In this document: piece after piece, positions 1 through 6,686 of the stretch | Layout of the letters: each line of letters opens with the position of its first letter | How positions within the stretch are numbered: position 1 is the first letter of the stretch | Position numbers and translations under genes: made by a program | Assembly: GCA_020216785.1 (NCBI GenBank) | Contig: JAIWNO010000121.1 | Location: 1 to 10,000, forward strand | DNA from: Desulfomonile sp. | GTDB taxonomy: Bacteria; Desulfobacterota; Desulfomonilia; Desulfomonilales; Desulfomonilaceae | DNA length: 10,000 bases | Reading direction: 5' to 3' | Notes under the pieces: generated by a model | Databases searched by the model: none | What the model saw: the letters and a program-made list of their open reading frames with translations, nothing else | What the model was told of the DNA's origin: nothing

Positions 1-2
1 CC

Positions 3-635
3 TATGAGGTGAAGGCAGAGCCGTTCGAGCGTATCCTCGATTGCCTCAACCGGATCAAGTGGGAGCAGGACGGCACTTTGAGCTATCGCCATTCGTGCGC
101 ACACGGAGTGTGCGGTTCCGATGCCGTACGGATAAATGGCGTGTGTGGGCTTGCGTGCCAGAAGCTGGTAAGGGACTATCATACCGAGGAAATTCTCGTG
201 GAGCCGCTCCCGAACTTTCGTCCAGTGAAAGACCTTATCGTCGACCTTGATCCGTTCTTCGAGACGGTGGCTATGATCAAGCCCTATTTGGAGGCGTCCA
301 ACCCACCTGAAAAGGAGCGCCTCCAATCACCGGAGGACAGGAAGAAGTTTGACGATGCGGTACGATGTATTCTCTGTGCGTGTTGCACCGCCTCATGTCC
401 GGTAATTGCCTCGGAGAACAAGCGTTTTATCGGACCGGCAGCTCTCGTGCAGGCCGCCCGCAGGATCTTCGACTCACGCGATGAGCAACACTCAGAGCGT
501 TTGAGCCAACTGGATTACCCGGATGGAGTCTGGCCGTGCAAGAACTATTTCGAGTGCACTCGTGTGTGTCCTAAGGAGATCCCCGTGACGAAACTGATCA
601 ACCTCATCAAGCGGGAACTCACGAAATCCAAGTGA
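3..635 (+). CDS. sdhB: Succinate dehydrogenase / fumarate reductase iron-sulfur subunit, 5'-truncated by the window edge
   Basis: This is the electron-transfer subunit of complex II, which passes electrons between the flavoprotein subunit and membrane quinone through three iron-sulfur clusters. The reading frame is open to the left edge, and the residues just before the GTG at 9 (Tyr-Glu) continue the family pattern, so that GTG is internal and roughly 25-40 N-terminal residues are missing. Counting from the GTG, the [2Fe-2S] ligands are C30, C35, D38 and C50. The C-x4-C-x2-D-x11-C spacing, with Asp as third ligand, matches E. coli SdhB. The ferredoxin-like half has C120-x2-C123-x2-C126-x3-C130-Pro and then C177-x5-C183-x3-C187-Pro, which supply the [4Fe-4S] and [3Fe-4S] ligands. 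The protein ends normally at about residue 208 of this numbering. Extra cysteines at 46 and 125 are not obvious ligands. The flavoprotein and membrane-anchor genes would lie upstream. Sequence alone cannot separate succinate oxidation from fumarate reduction. Confidence 0.95.
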   Translation, partial: YEVKAEPFERILDCLNRIKWEQDGTLSYRHSCAHGVCGSDAVRINGVCGLACQKLVRDYHTEEILVEPLPNFRPVKDLIVDLDPFFETVAMIKPYLEASNPPEKERLQSPEDRKKFDDAVRCILCACCTASCPVIASENKRFIGPAALVQAARRIFDSRDEQHSERLSQLDYPDGVWPCKNYFECTRVCPKEIPVTKLINLIKRELTKSK

Positions 636-674
636 TACTGAACTAGTGGAGTCTCTTGCTCTTCGAGTGGATAA

Positions 675-2045
675 ATGCACGCCAGCATTCGACGGGAACT
701 TATCGACATTGTAGGAACAGACGGAGCGACCGATCGTATCGAGGATCTTGTAGCGTATTCGTACGACGCAAGCCCTCAAGAGCACCTTGCCGACATCATC
801 CTATTCCCTGCATCCACCAAACAGGTCTCCGCGATCATGAAGGTCGCTGACCGGGAGGTGATTCCTGTTACCGCACGAGGGTCGGGAACCAACCTGGCCG
901 GCGAGACGGTCCCGCTCCGCGGCGGCATCGTTATGGTGCTCACCAGGATGGATCGGATCCTCTCGATCGACCCAGAGAACCTCACTGCGACCGTCGAGCC
1001 GGGAGTTATCAACTACGACCTGCAGCTTGCTGCAGCCCAAGTAGGGCTTATGTATCCTCCCGACCCAGCGTCGTGGATGGTTGCGACCATGGGCGGGACC
1101 GTGGGCACGAACGCGGGGGGGCCGCGGACCGTGAAATACGGGGTAACACGGGATTATCTCTTAGGACTGACGGTGGTCCTCGCGGACGGCCGAGTGCTTA
1201 AGATTGGCAGGGGCCCGCTCAGGCATGTGGCGGGCTACGACCTCGTCCACCTGATCTGCGGGTCCGAGGGCACGCTCGGGATTGTAACGGAAATCACGGT
1301 TCGCCTCATTCCGCGACCAGCCGCCACACGCACGTTGCGAGCGGATTTCGATGACCTGGAGGACTGCGGAAGGGCCGTGGCAGCGATCATCCGAGAGGGG
1401 ATAATCCCGTCAGCCCTTGAACTGATGGATCAGAGCATCATCGGTGCAGTGGAGAGGGCGAACCGGCTCGGGCTGCCGCTCGACGTGGAAGGCATCTTGC
1501 TCATGGAAGTAGATGGAGACCCGGAGAGCCTTGACCCGATTACAGAGCGTATCAGCACCGTCCTTTCCGCAAATCGCGCGACCAAAGTGATAGTCGCCCG
1601 CGATGCAGCAGAAGCAGAGCACATCTGGAAGGCGCGACGAGGGGCTTTTTCCGCTATGGCCTGCCTGCGCCCCAACGCGATTACCGAGGATGCGACCGTG
1701 CCGGTCACACAACTGGCTACGATGATCCGGAAGGTTAACGAAATCGCGGAGCGTCACAATGTCCAGATCGGCGTGCTCGCACACGCGGGAGACGGAAATC
1801 TCCACCCGTTGATTCTCTTCGACCAAAGAGACCGGGATGAGGTTCGTCGCGTGGAGGCCGCGTCTGCGGAAATCTTCCGCGAAGCGTTGACTTTGGGCGG
1901 CACCCTGTCGGGAGAGCACGGGATCGGCATAGAGAAAGCACAGTACCTGTCGCTTGAGTTTGACGAGGTGGCGATGGGCGTGACCCGTGCCATAAAGCAG
2001 GCCCTCGACCCAAAAGGGATACTCAATCCGGGAAAATTCGTGTAG
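675..2045 (+). CDS. glcD: FAD-binding 2-hydroxyacid dehydrogenase, GlcD / D-lactate dehydrogenase family
   Basis: This is a flavoprotein that oxidises a 2-hydroxyacid such as glycolate or D-lactate to the 2-oxoacid. The 456-aa length is usual for GlcD-type proteins. The N-terminal FAD_binding_4 (PCMH-type) domain shows the FAD pyrophosphate loop ARGSGTNLAG (residues 67-76), the GTVGTNAGGPRTVKYG segment (141-156) and GSEGTLGIVTEI (197-208). The C-terminal FAD-oxidase domain carries HAGDGNLHP (370-378) and SGEHGIG (412-418), whose histidines belong to the family's active site, and ends with the typical LDPKGILNPGKF. The ATG at 675 is preceded by GAGTGG a few bases upstream, and the start matches family N-termini. 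The gene begins 39 nt after the SdhB stop on the same strand, so cotranscription is plausible. No glcE is visible and no glcF follows. The electron acceptor could be an unlinked Fe-S partner, an ETF, or a protein outside the window. Family assignment is firm; the substrate is not determined. Confidence 0.93.
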   Translation: MHASIRRELIDIVGTDGATDRIEDLVAYSYDASPQEHLADIILFPASTKQVSAIMKVADREVIPVTARGSGTNLAGETVPLRGGIVMVLTRMDRILSIDPENLTATVEPGVINYDLQLAAAQVGLMYPPDPASWMVATMGGTVGTNAGGPRTVKYGVTRDYLLGLTVVLADGRVLKIGRGPLRHVAGYDLVHLICGSEGTLGIVTEITVRLIPRPAATRTLRADFDDLEDCGRAVAAIIREGIIPSALELMDQSIIGAVERANRLGLPLDVEGILLMEVDGDPESLDPITERISTVLSANRATKVIVARDAAEAEHIWKARRGAFSAMACLRPNAITEDATVPVTQLATMIRKVNEIAERHNVQIGVLAHAGDGNLHPLILFDQRDRDEVRRVEAASAEIFREALTLGGTLSGEHGIGIEKAQYLSLEFDEVAMGVTRAIKQALDPKGILNPGKFV

Positions 2046-2085
2046 ATAAGGTGTCAGGTATAAATCGTGGCGATAGCCGTTGGAG

Positions 2086-2132
2086 GTGGGGCCCGACGGC
2101 ACGTGGAAGAGATTGCTCCGTACGGGTCCCAC
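2086..2132 (+). promoter_or_regulatory. Long intercistronic stem-loop upstream of the small membrane protein gene
   Basis: GTGGGGCCCG (2086-2095) pairs with CGGGTCCCAC (2123-2132) with a single G-T wobble. The stem continues with ACGG (2096-2099) pairing to CCGT (2118-2121) across one bulged A at 2122. That gives about 14 base pairs around an 18-nt loop. The 3' side is followed by AGTTCAGG, not a T-run, so this is not a classic intrinsic terminator on the plus strand. It sits between the GlcD stop and the strong Shine-Dalgarno at 2153, where it could process or stabilise the downstream message or partly attenuate read-through. The pairing is seen directly; the function is inferred. Confidence 0.6.
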
Positions 2133-2152
2133 AGTTCAGGCTGTTCATAACA

Positions 2153-2158
2153 AGGAGG
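2153..2158 (+). promoter_or_regulatory. Strong ribosome binding site for the 59-aa membrane protein
   Basis: A perfect AGGAGG (within AAGGAGG) stands 7 nt before a GTG codon at 2166. Both sequence and spacing are near ideal, and it is among the strongest sites in the window. It decides the start of the small gene and argues against the overlapping 132-codon frame, which starts at 2051 with no comparable site. Confidence 0.85.
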
Positions 2159-2165
2159 AATTCAG

Positions 2166-2345
2166 GTGAAGCTCACGCCGCCCAGGGCCATTGTCTGGTG
2201 GCTTTGTTTTCTGGTTCTTGCCATCACGGTGCTCACGACATTCAAGATCATTCTCGTCCCTGCGCTTACCGGCACCATGGTGTTCTGGATGGTGACAGGC
2301 GCGCTGGCTTTGCTCCTGCTGGCAAACGTCCTGCCCGGGCTATGA
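2166..2345 (+). CDS. Small two-helix membrane protein of 59 aa, unknown function
   Basis: I do not recognise the family. The frame from GTG 2166 to TGA 2343-2345 encodes a strikingly hydrophobic peptide beginning MKLTPPRAIVWWLC. A first membrane segment spans about residues 8-26 (Trp-Trp, then Leu/Ile/Val-rich). A short TTFK turn follows, then a second segment at about residues 28-57 that includes VFWM and a run of Ala/Leu. The ends are almost bare, with only K2 and R7 at the N-terminus, K27 in the turn and an NVLPGL tail. There is no cysteine pair or other redox motif. Hydrophobic composition through the whole frame together with the strong Shine-Dalgarno site makes coding very likely despite the small size. 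It follows GlcD by 120 nt on the same strand. A possible role is a membrane anchor or accessory subunit for a neighbouring dehydrogenase, but this is speculation. Confidence 0.75.
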   Translation: MKLTPPRAIVWWLCFLVLAITVLTTFKIILVPALTGTMVFWMVTGALALLLLANVLPGL

Positions 2346-2361
2346 GCCTATCCATGTACGT

Positions 2362-2386
2362 AAAAAGGCCGGCGTGGATGCCGGCC
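2362..2386 (-). terminator. Rho-independent terminator of the minus-strand operon
   Basis: Read on the minus strand, a perfect 7-bp GC stem (GGCCGGC, 6-nt loop, GCCGGCC; plus coordinates 2367-2386) is followed at once by TTTTT (2366-2362). It lies about 76 nt beyond the stop of the amidotransferase/GXGXG gene. On the plus strand the same hairpin is preceded by A-residues and followed by GAATCC, so it has no U-tract in that direction and should act mainly on leftward transcripts. Confidence 0.85.
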
Positions 2387-2402
2387 GAATCCATCTCGCT
2401 GT

Positions 2403-2433
2403 GGCGGGTTCCGCGTCACGCGGGATACCCGCC
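2403..2433. other. Second GC-rich hairpin in the convergent intergenic zone
   Basis: GGCGGGT (2403-2409) pairs with ACCCGCC (2427-2433). Inside it, CCGCG (2411-2415) pairs with CGCGG (2419-2423) around a TCA loop, separated by a small asymmetric internal loop. No T-run follows on either strand. It lies between two convergent genes and could serve as a barrier, a 3'-end stabiliser for either transcript, or an aid to the neighbouring terminator. The structure is visible; the role is unproven. Confidence 0.5.
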
Positions 2434-2462
2434 GATTCCACTCTCCTGAATGCAGCTTAATG

Positions 2463-5138
2463 CTATACGGCCTTGCGCACGGCATTTCGCGCCCAGACCG
2501 AATCGTCGGTTTCGGGGATCTTAGTGAGCACCGCCAGCGGTACAGCCTCCACTTTGCGGTACACTTCGTGGGGATGCCGTTTCAAGCCGTCCACCGTCAG
2601 CAACTCGTCCACCTTTATGCCGAAATGCCGCTCGTTTTCCAGCAGATAAGGATGGATCAGCTCCCAGTCCTCATTCGACAGCTCGACGAGCCTGCCGCCG
2701 TTGAGCTGTTCGTCCACAATTACCCGGTGTGGGTCACGCACATAAAGCGCTCCGCCCGACGCGAGTGAAAATAGGTTCGAACCGGGGTAGGGCCGGTCCA
2801 GGAAGATAACGTTTCCGTCCTCGTCCATCGTCAAGCCGTTTACGATAACAAAGCCTCCGCCGTTGAGGGGATCGCCTGCCATAAAGCTCTCTGCAAGAAA
2901 GTCCAGCGCGGTACCGTTGATCACGACGCGGGGATGCCCTGCAGCATTAATCAGCGGTCTTCCCGCAGCGTTTCCCAGCACAAACGTGGTCCCGCCCTTG
3001 GCGCCGTACATGAAGCACTGGCCCGCGTCTCCGTAAATGACAAGCTTGCCTCGTTTCATGATCTGTGCGACCTGATCCTGGGCGTTTCCGTGGACATGCA
3101 GCTCCATGCCGTCAATACCGCTGGCGACATAGTCGCCCGAAGAGCCGTACAAGTCGATTCGCACATCGTCTGTGCGAGGACCGAATCCACACCCATCGAA
3201 CCGCTGGCCCCTGAGGTCGAAGACAATAAACCGTCTCCAACCGAGCTTGAACGCGTCAACCAGAAGGACTGACTGGCACTCGTCGCCTTCAGGGGCAAAG
3301 TCCTTTGCGTCTACCACAAGGACACGTTCCACAGCCACTGGCGGCCGGAGCGCATGGCGCGTCTGGAAGTCGACCAGCGCAAACCGCCCGAGCCGCACAG
3401 ATTCCGTGACTCTGGTCAACGACCGCAGGATCCCATAAAGCTCCTCGGTGACGATGCGAATGAACGCGGAGCGCTTCTTGTCACCGAGCGGAATCCGACG
3501 GTCCAAAAGAAGCGTAAGCCCGTCGATGACTCCATCGAGACCGTCGGCGTTAACGGACACCCACTTTCCGATGCGACCGACCACCCACCGAAGAGTGTTA
3601 TAGTCCCATAACGCTGCATGTGTGCGGAACAAGTCGTAAATCTTCGCTGAATCTTTCGATTCGAGTGCTTCATGGAGGAGCGGCTCGATAGCTATCCCGT
3701 AATCGTCGGGCTTCGTGACCGGCGCGGTAATGTCGAGCGGCTTACGGGCAGCAACCGTAACCGGCTTGCCGAACTTGTTCATGCATGTGAGACGTCTCGA
3801 TCCATCCGCCGCGGGCTCCACATTGAAGAGAAACGCGCCGCCGTCGTCCACTGAGCCGCCTCGAGCATTCCAGTACCGATCAGCGACAGGACTGAAGCGA
3901 GGGTCCCCCGCTGCCAACGATCGCAACGTCGCGTCAATGGCCTGTTTCTCGGAGCAAATCAGGCCGATCTGCACCTCGCCGTCATACAGCGAGAAGACCT
4001 GGGGCCGGAGCATCGCCGTGTCGGTGATGCCGAGGAGTTGGAAAGTGTTCGTCTCTGGGATATTACGCGCAATAATGAAGAACCACGGCCCGTCCGGGGA
4101 CGCATGAATATGCGTTGACTGGATCGTGTCGTAAAGCCGCTGCTTCTCAGGAGGCAGCAGATCGAAATCCAGCTCGCCCGTCGGCGCGAGGGCCTCCAGG
4201 ATCACCTCCAGCGGATAGCCGTAGACCCGGTTCCACAGGTCGAACAGCATCACGCTCACTTCGGTGTCTGTCATGAACTGCGGGTGCAGCCCGCGCTGAC
4301 GGAGATAGTCGCATGTGGCGTAATAATTTGCGAAATCACCGTTGTGCACGAGCGCCTCGTTCAGACCGACGAACGGGTGCGCGCCGCCGGGATGCCAGAC
4401 TCTGCCTCGAGTGGGGTACCGCTGGTGAGCAATCCACACGTGCGCGACAAAGTCCTCCAACTGATAGTACTGCACGACGTGCTCCGCATACCCCACGATC
4501 TTGAGAATCATCGAGTTTCGGCCGTGGGACAGCACGAACGCCTGCTTGTCACCCACCGAGCTGTAAAACCGCGTGTTGAGTCGATAGCTGTTGCGGCTGA
4601 CAAACTCATCTTCGGCCCACCGCAAGGGCATTCCCTGGAAACCGTTCTCTTCAATAAATTTTGCAAGGACCTCGGGTTTGACTCGCACGAAGGCTCGCCA
4701 GACGTCGGGCGGCTTGACTTCGAGACCAGGAATTTCGCGATAATCGAAGAGGTGACCAAGGAGTTCCTCCTTCGCCACGTCGAAGAACGGCGTCACGTTT
4801 GCTTCTTTGAGCATCGGAAGGCATTCCTGGTCGAGCAACGCAATGTTGAGCAGATAATGGCTTTCCAGCACATCCCTGCTGACGCCCAGCTGATCGGGAT
4901 CGAAGCCCACCGCGGCAATCCCGCCGCCCTTGCCGTTCCCGCGGTTGTGCATACGGATGGACGGCTCAAATATGTGCCGCCCGGCGACCGGAATGTTCGC
5001 GGCAAAACCGGTGACACCGCAGCCCCCTTCATCTTCCCGCTTTTCATTCTTCGTCGCCGCGACGAGGCCGAATTCCCTGATCCGTGACTTGATGATTCTG
5101 TCAGCGTAGGCGCCTTTGTGTATCATGTCCAACCTCAT
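2463..5138 (-). CDS. Glutamate synthase-type fusion: class II glutamine amidotransferase plus GXGXG domain, without the FMN domain
   Basis: The predicted role is to release ammonia from glutamine for a glutamate synthase whose FMN domain is on a separate polypeptide. Residues 40 to about 460 form a class II (Ntn) amidotransferase. The nucleophile candidate is C40 in GGCGVTGF, preceded by a 39-aa propeptide as in classical GltB. The R240-YPTR and HNGD (265-268) motifs and the DTEV motif near 291 are present. Residues about 470-630 are a mostly helical stretch I cannot assign. Residues about 645-790 are a GltB3-type GXGXG beta-helix (GCGFG, GNAQDQVAQ, GDAG, GNAAGRPLINAAG). The tail of about 100 residues is unassigned. 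The central GltB2 domain that lies between these parts in standard GltB is absent. The ATG at 5138 overlaps the upstream stop (ATGA). A second in-frame ATG at 5126 has GAGG six bases upstream and may be the true start, giving 887 aa. Domain calls are confident; the physiological product is not proven. Confidence 0.9.
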   Translation of the reverse strand: MRLDMIHKGAYADRIIKSRIREFGLVAATKNEKREDEGGCGVTGFAANIPVAGRHIFEPSIRMHNRGNGKGGGIAAVGFDPDQLGVSRDVLESHYLLNIALLDQECLPMLKEANVTPFFDVAKEELLGHLFDYREIPGLEVKPPDVWRAFVRVKPEVLAKFIEENGFQGMPLRWAEDEFVSRNSYRLNTRFYSSVGDKQAFVLSHGRNSMILKIVGYAEHVVQYYQLEDFVAHVWIAHQRYPTRGRVWHPGGAHPFVGLNEALVHNGDFANYYATCDYLRQRGLHPQFMTDTEVSVMLFDLWNRVYGYPLEVILEALAPTGELDFDLLPPEKQRLYDTIQSTHIHASPDGPWFFIIARNIPETNTFQLLGITDTAMLRPQVFSLYDGEVQIGLICSEKQAIDATLRSLAAGDPRFSPVADRYWNARGGSVDDGGAFLFNVEPAADGSRRLTCMNKFGKPVTVAARKPLDITAPVTKPDDYGIAIEPLLHEALESKDSAKIYDLFRTHAALWDYNTLRWVVGRIGKWVSVNADGLDGVIDGLTLLLDRRIPLGDKKRSAFIRIVTEELYGILRSLTRVTESVRLGRFALVDFQTRHALRPPVAVERVLVVDAKDFAPEGDECQSVLLVDAFKLGWRRFIVFDLRGQRFDGCGFGPRTDDVRIDLYGSSGDYVASGIDGMELHVHGNAQDQVAQIMKRGKLVIYGDAGQCFMYGAKGGTTFVLGNAAGRPLINAAGHPRVVINGTALDFLAESFMAGDPLNGGGFVIVNGLTMDEDGNVIFLDRPYPGSNLFSLASGGALYVRDPHRVIVDEQLNGGRLVELSNEDWELIHPYLLENERHFGIKVDELLTVDGLKRHPHEVYRKVEAVPLAVLTKIPETDDSVWARNAVRKAV

Positions 5139-6676
5139 TCAGCCGGCTTCCGTATGTCGTCGTCCGGAACGTCTTTGTTGTAATCCAGGTGCGCGAGCAC
5201 GTCGGTTCTGCCCACCAATTCTCTGACGCTGCTCATCCCGAGCCGATAGAGAATCTCCCTCAATTGGGCGCGCCAGCAGAGGAACATATTGATTATCCGC
5301 CGGCTGCCCCATTCGAGATCCATCAGGCCCGTAAGTTCCCGATCTGTGGTTGCGATGCCGCGTGCGCACCCGCGGCCGCTCTCGCAGTTGTGGCACCTGA
5401 GACACTCCAGCGCCACCAGCTCGGATGTGCCGGTAACAACGCCGTCCGCCCCAAGCGCGATGGCTTTCGCAATGTCGAACGCAGTGCGGATTCCGCCGGA
5501 CACGATGAGTGTGATCTCGTCGCGAACTCCTTCATTGACGAGGAAGTTGTGTACTTTCGATATTGCGTACTCGATCGGCATGGCTATGTTCTTTTTTGCC
5601 ACGTCGGGAGCAGCGCCGGTTCCTCCATACGATCCGTCCAGATGCACGATGTGCGCACCCGCGTAGTAAGAGCCGACTGCCACCATGTCCACGTCGGTAG
5701 GCGTCGAGACTTTCACCGAAATGAGACAGCGCGGATTGATTGCCTTGATCCAGTCCACGTGTTTCTTGTGGTCTTCCACGGAGTACACGGAATGGAACGG
5801 GAACGGACTGAACAGGGATGAACCCGGTACGGTCTCCCTGATTCGTGCCACGGCCTCAGTAACTTTATCTCCCAGCAGGTGGCCGCCAAGTCCGGGCTTC
5901 GCTCCTTGGGCGTACTTAAACTCGACGATCTTCACCCGCTGAATCGTTTCTTCCCTCACACCGAACAGGCCAGTTGCGACCTGGGTGATGATGTAGTCGT
6001 CGAATGGGTAAAGCGCCTCGGGGTACCCGCCTTCGCCTGTACACGTGAAGGAATTCATTGCGGCAAACGCGCGAATCCGGCTCAGCATGGTGATCTGACT
6101 GATCGATCCGAAAGACATGCCTCCGCCGTAAACAGGGAAGCCGATGTCAATTTTCAGCCGACTATCGTTCCGCTTGTTGAGCGTGATGGACGTGTCGATC
6201 GTTTCCTTATCCAAATCCGGACGAGGTGGCCGCCGCGGAAATCGGAATCGGATCTTGTCAAAGCCGCCGCCCGAGTCACCGGTTCGGTACTCCAGGTCGG
6301 TCTTGGGTAGGCGTCCGGTCTCCGCCATGTACCAAGTGCTCATGAGAAGGTCCGCGGTCCATCGCTTGTCGCCCATTGCCCGCGTGGACGGGTTCATACC
6401 CACCCGGATGGCGGAGGTCGGACAGTTTCTCGCACAGCGATTGGACTTGAGCGAGCATTCGACGCCGAGGCAGAGGTGGTCATGCGGAGGGAGCAGCTTG
6501 CCGCCGCGCTCTTCGAATACTTTCTCCGGACATATAGCCACGCACTTGAGGCAGTTGTTACACGCCTCGGATAACATTACCGCGTACTTGCCCATGCCGC
6601 GGCGAAATCTCGACGGCGTTTTCACCACCTCTGGGCGCGGAACCTCATTCCAGACATTCTTGTAATGCATCGTCAC
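5135..6676 (-). CDS. Ferredoxin-domain glutamate synthase FMN subunit (GltB2 type)
   Basis: This is the synthase half of glutamate synthase. It aminates 2-oxoglutarate and reduces the 2-iminoglutarate intermediate on FMN. The 513-aa layout resembles archaeal-type GltB2. An N-terminal two-cluster ferredoxin module has C39-x2-C42-x2-C45-x3-C49-Pro and C69-x4-C74-x6-C81-x3-C85-Pro. A TIM-barrel FMN domain follows, with GGGMSFGSIS (184-193), TGEGGYPE (213-220), AKPGLGGHL (259-267), DGSYGGTGAAP (347-357) and SGGIRTAFDIAKAIALGADG (393-412). The C425/C428/C431/C437 cluster corresponds to the [3Fe-4S] region of the family. All key motifs look intact. The GTG at 6676 has TGAGG five bases upstream; ATG 6670 (11-nt spacing) is an alternative start. 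It begins 10 nt after the previous stop and overlaps the amidotransferase/GXGXG gene by 4 nt, so the two products are probably made together as partners. The N-terminal ferredoxin suggests Fe-S rather than direct NADPH input. Confidence 0.93.
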   Translation of the reverse strand: MTMHYKNVWNEVPRPEVVKTPSRFRRGMGKYAVMLSEACNNCLKCVAICPEKVFEERGGKLLPPHDHLCLGVECSLKSNRCARNCPTSAIRVGMNPSTRAMGDKRWTADLLMSTWYMAETGRLPKTDLEYRTGDSGGGFDKIRFRFPRRPPRPDLDKETIDTSITLNKRNDSRLKIDIGFPVYGGGMSFGSISQITMLSRIRAFAAMNSFTCTGEGGYPEALYPFDDYIITQVATGLFGVREETIQRVKIVEFKYAQGAKPGLGGHLLGDKVTEAVARIRETVPGSSLFSPFPFHSVYSVEDHKKHVDWIKAINPRCLISVKVSTPTDVDMVAVGSYYAGAHIVHLDGSYGGTGAAPDVAKKNIAMPIEYAISKVHNFLVNEGVRDEITLIVSGGIRTAFDIAKAIALGADGVVTGTSELVALECLRCHNCESGRGCARGIATTDRELTGLMDLEWGSRRIINMFLCWRAQLREILYRLGMSSVRELVGRTDVLAHLDYNKDVPDDDIRKPAE

Positions 6677-6686
6677 TCAGTCCTCA

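Noticed and set aside
2036..2065. TATAAAT at 2059-2065 as a -10 promoter element for the small membrane gene
   Set aside because: The sequence at the expected -35 position (ATTCGT) is a poor match, and an AT-rich hexamer alone is weak evidence.
1410..2132. 240-codon minus-strand frame opposite GlcD
   Set aside because: It is a shadow of the conserved C-terminal half of GlcD and has no motif of its own.
2051..2449. 132-codon plus-strand frame after GlcD
   Set aside because: It has no ribosome site and no recognisable or domain-like composition. It overlaps in another frame the 59-aa hydrophobic gene, which has a strong Shine-Dalgarno site, and it runs through both GC-rich hairpins of the terminator zone.
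4284..5087. 267-codon plus-strand frame opposite the amidotransferase domain
   Set aside because: It is antisense to clearly conserved amidotransferase motifs and shows no independent protein signal.
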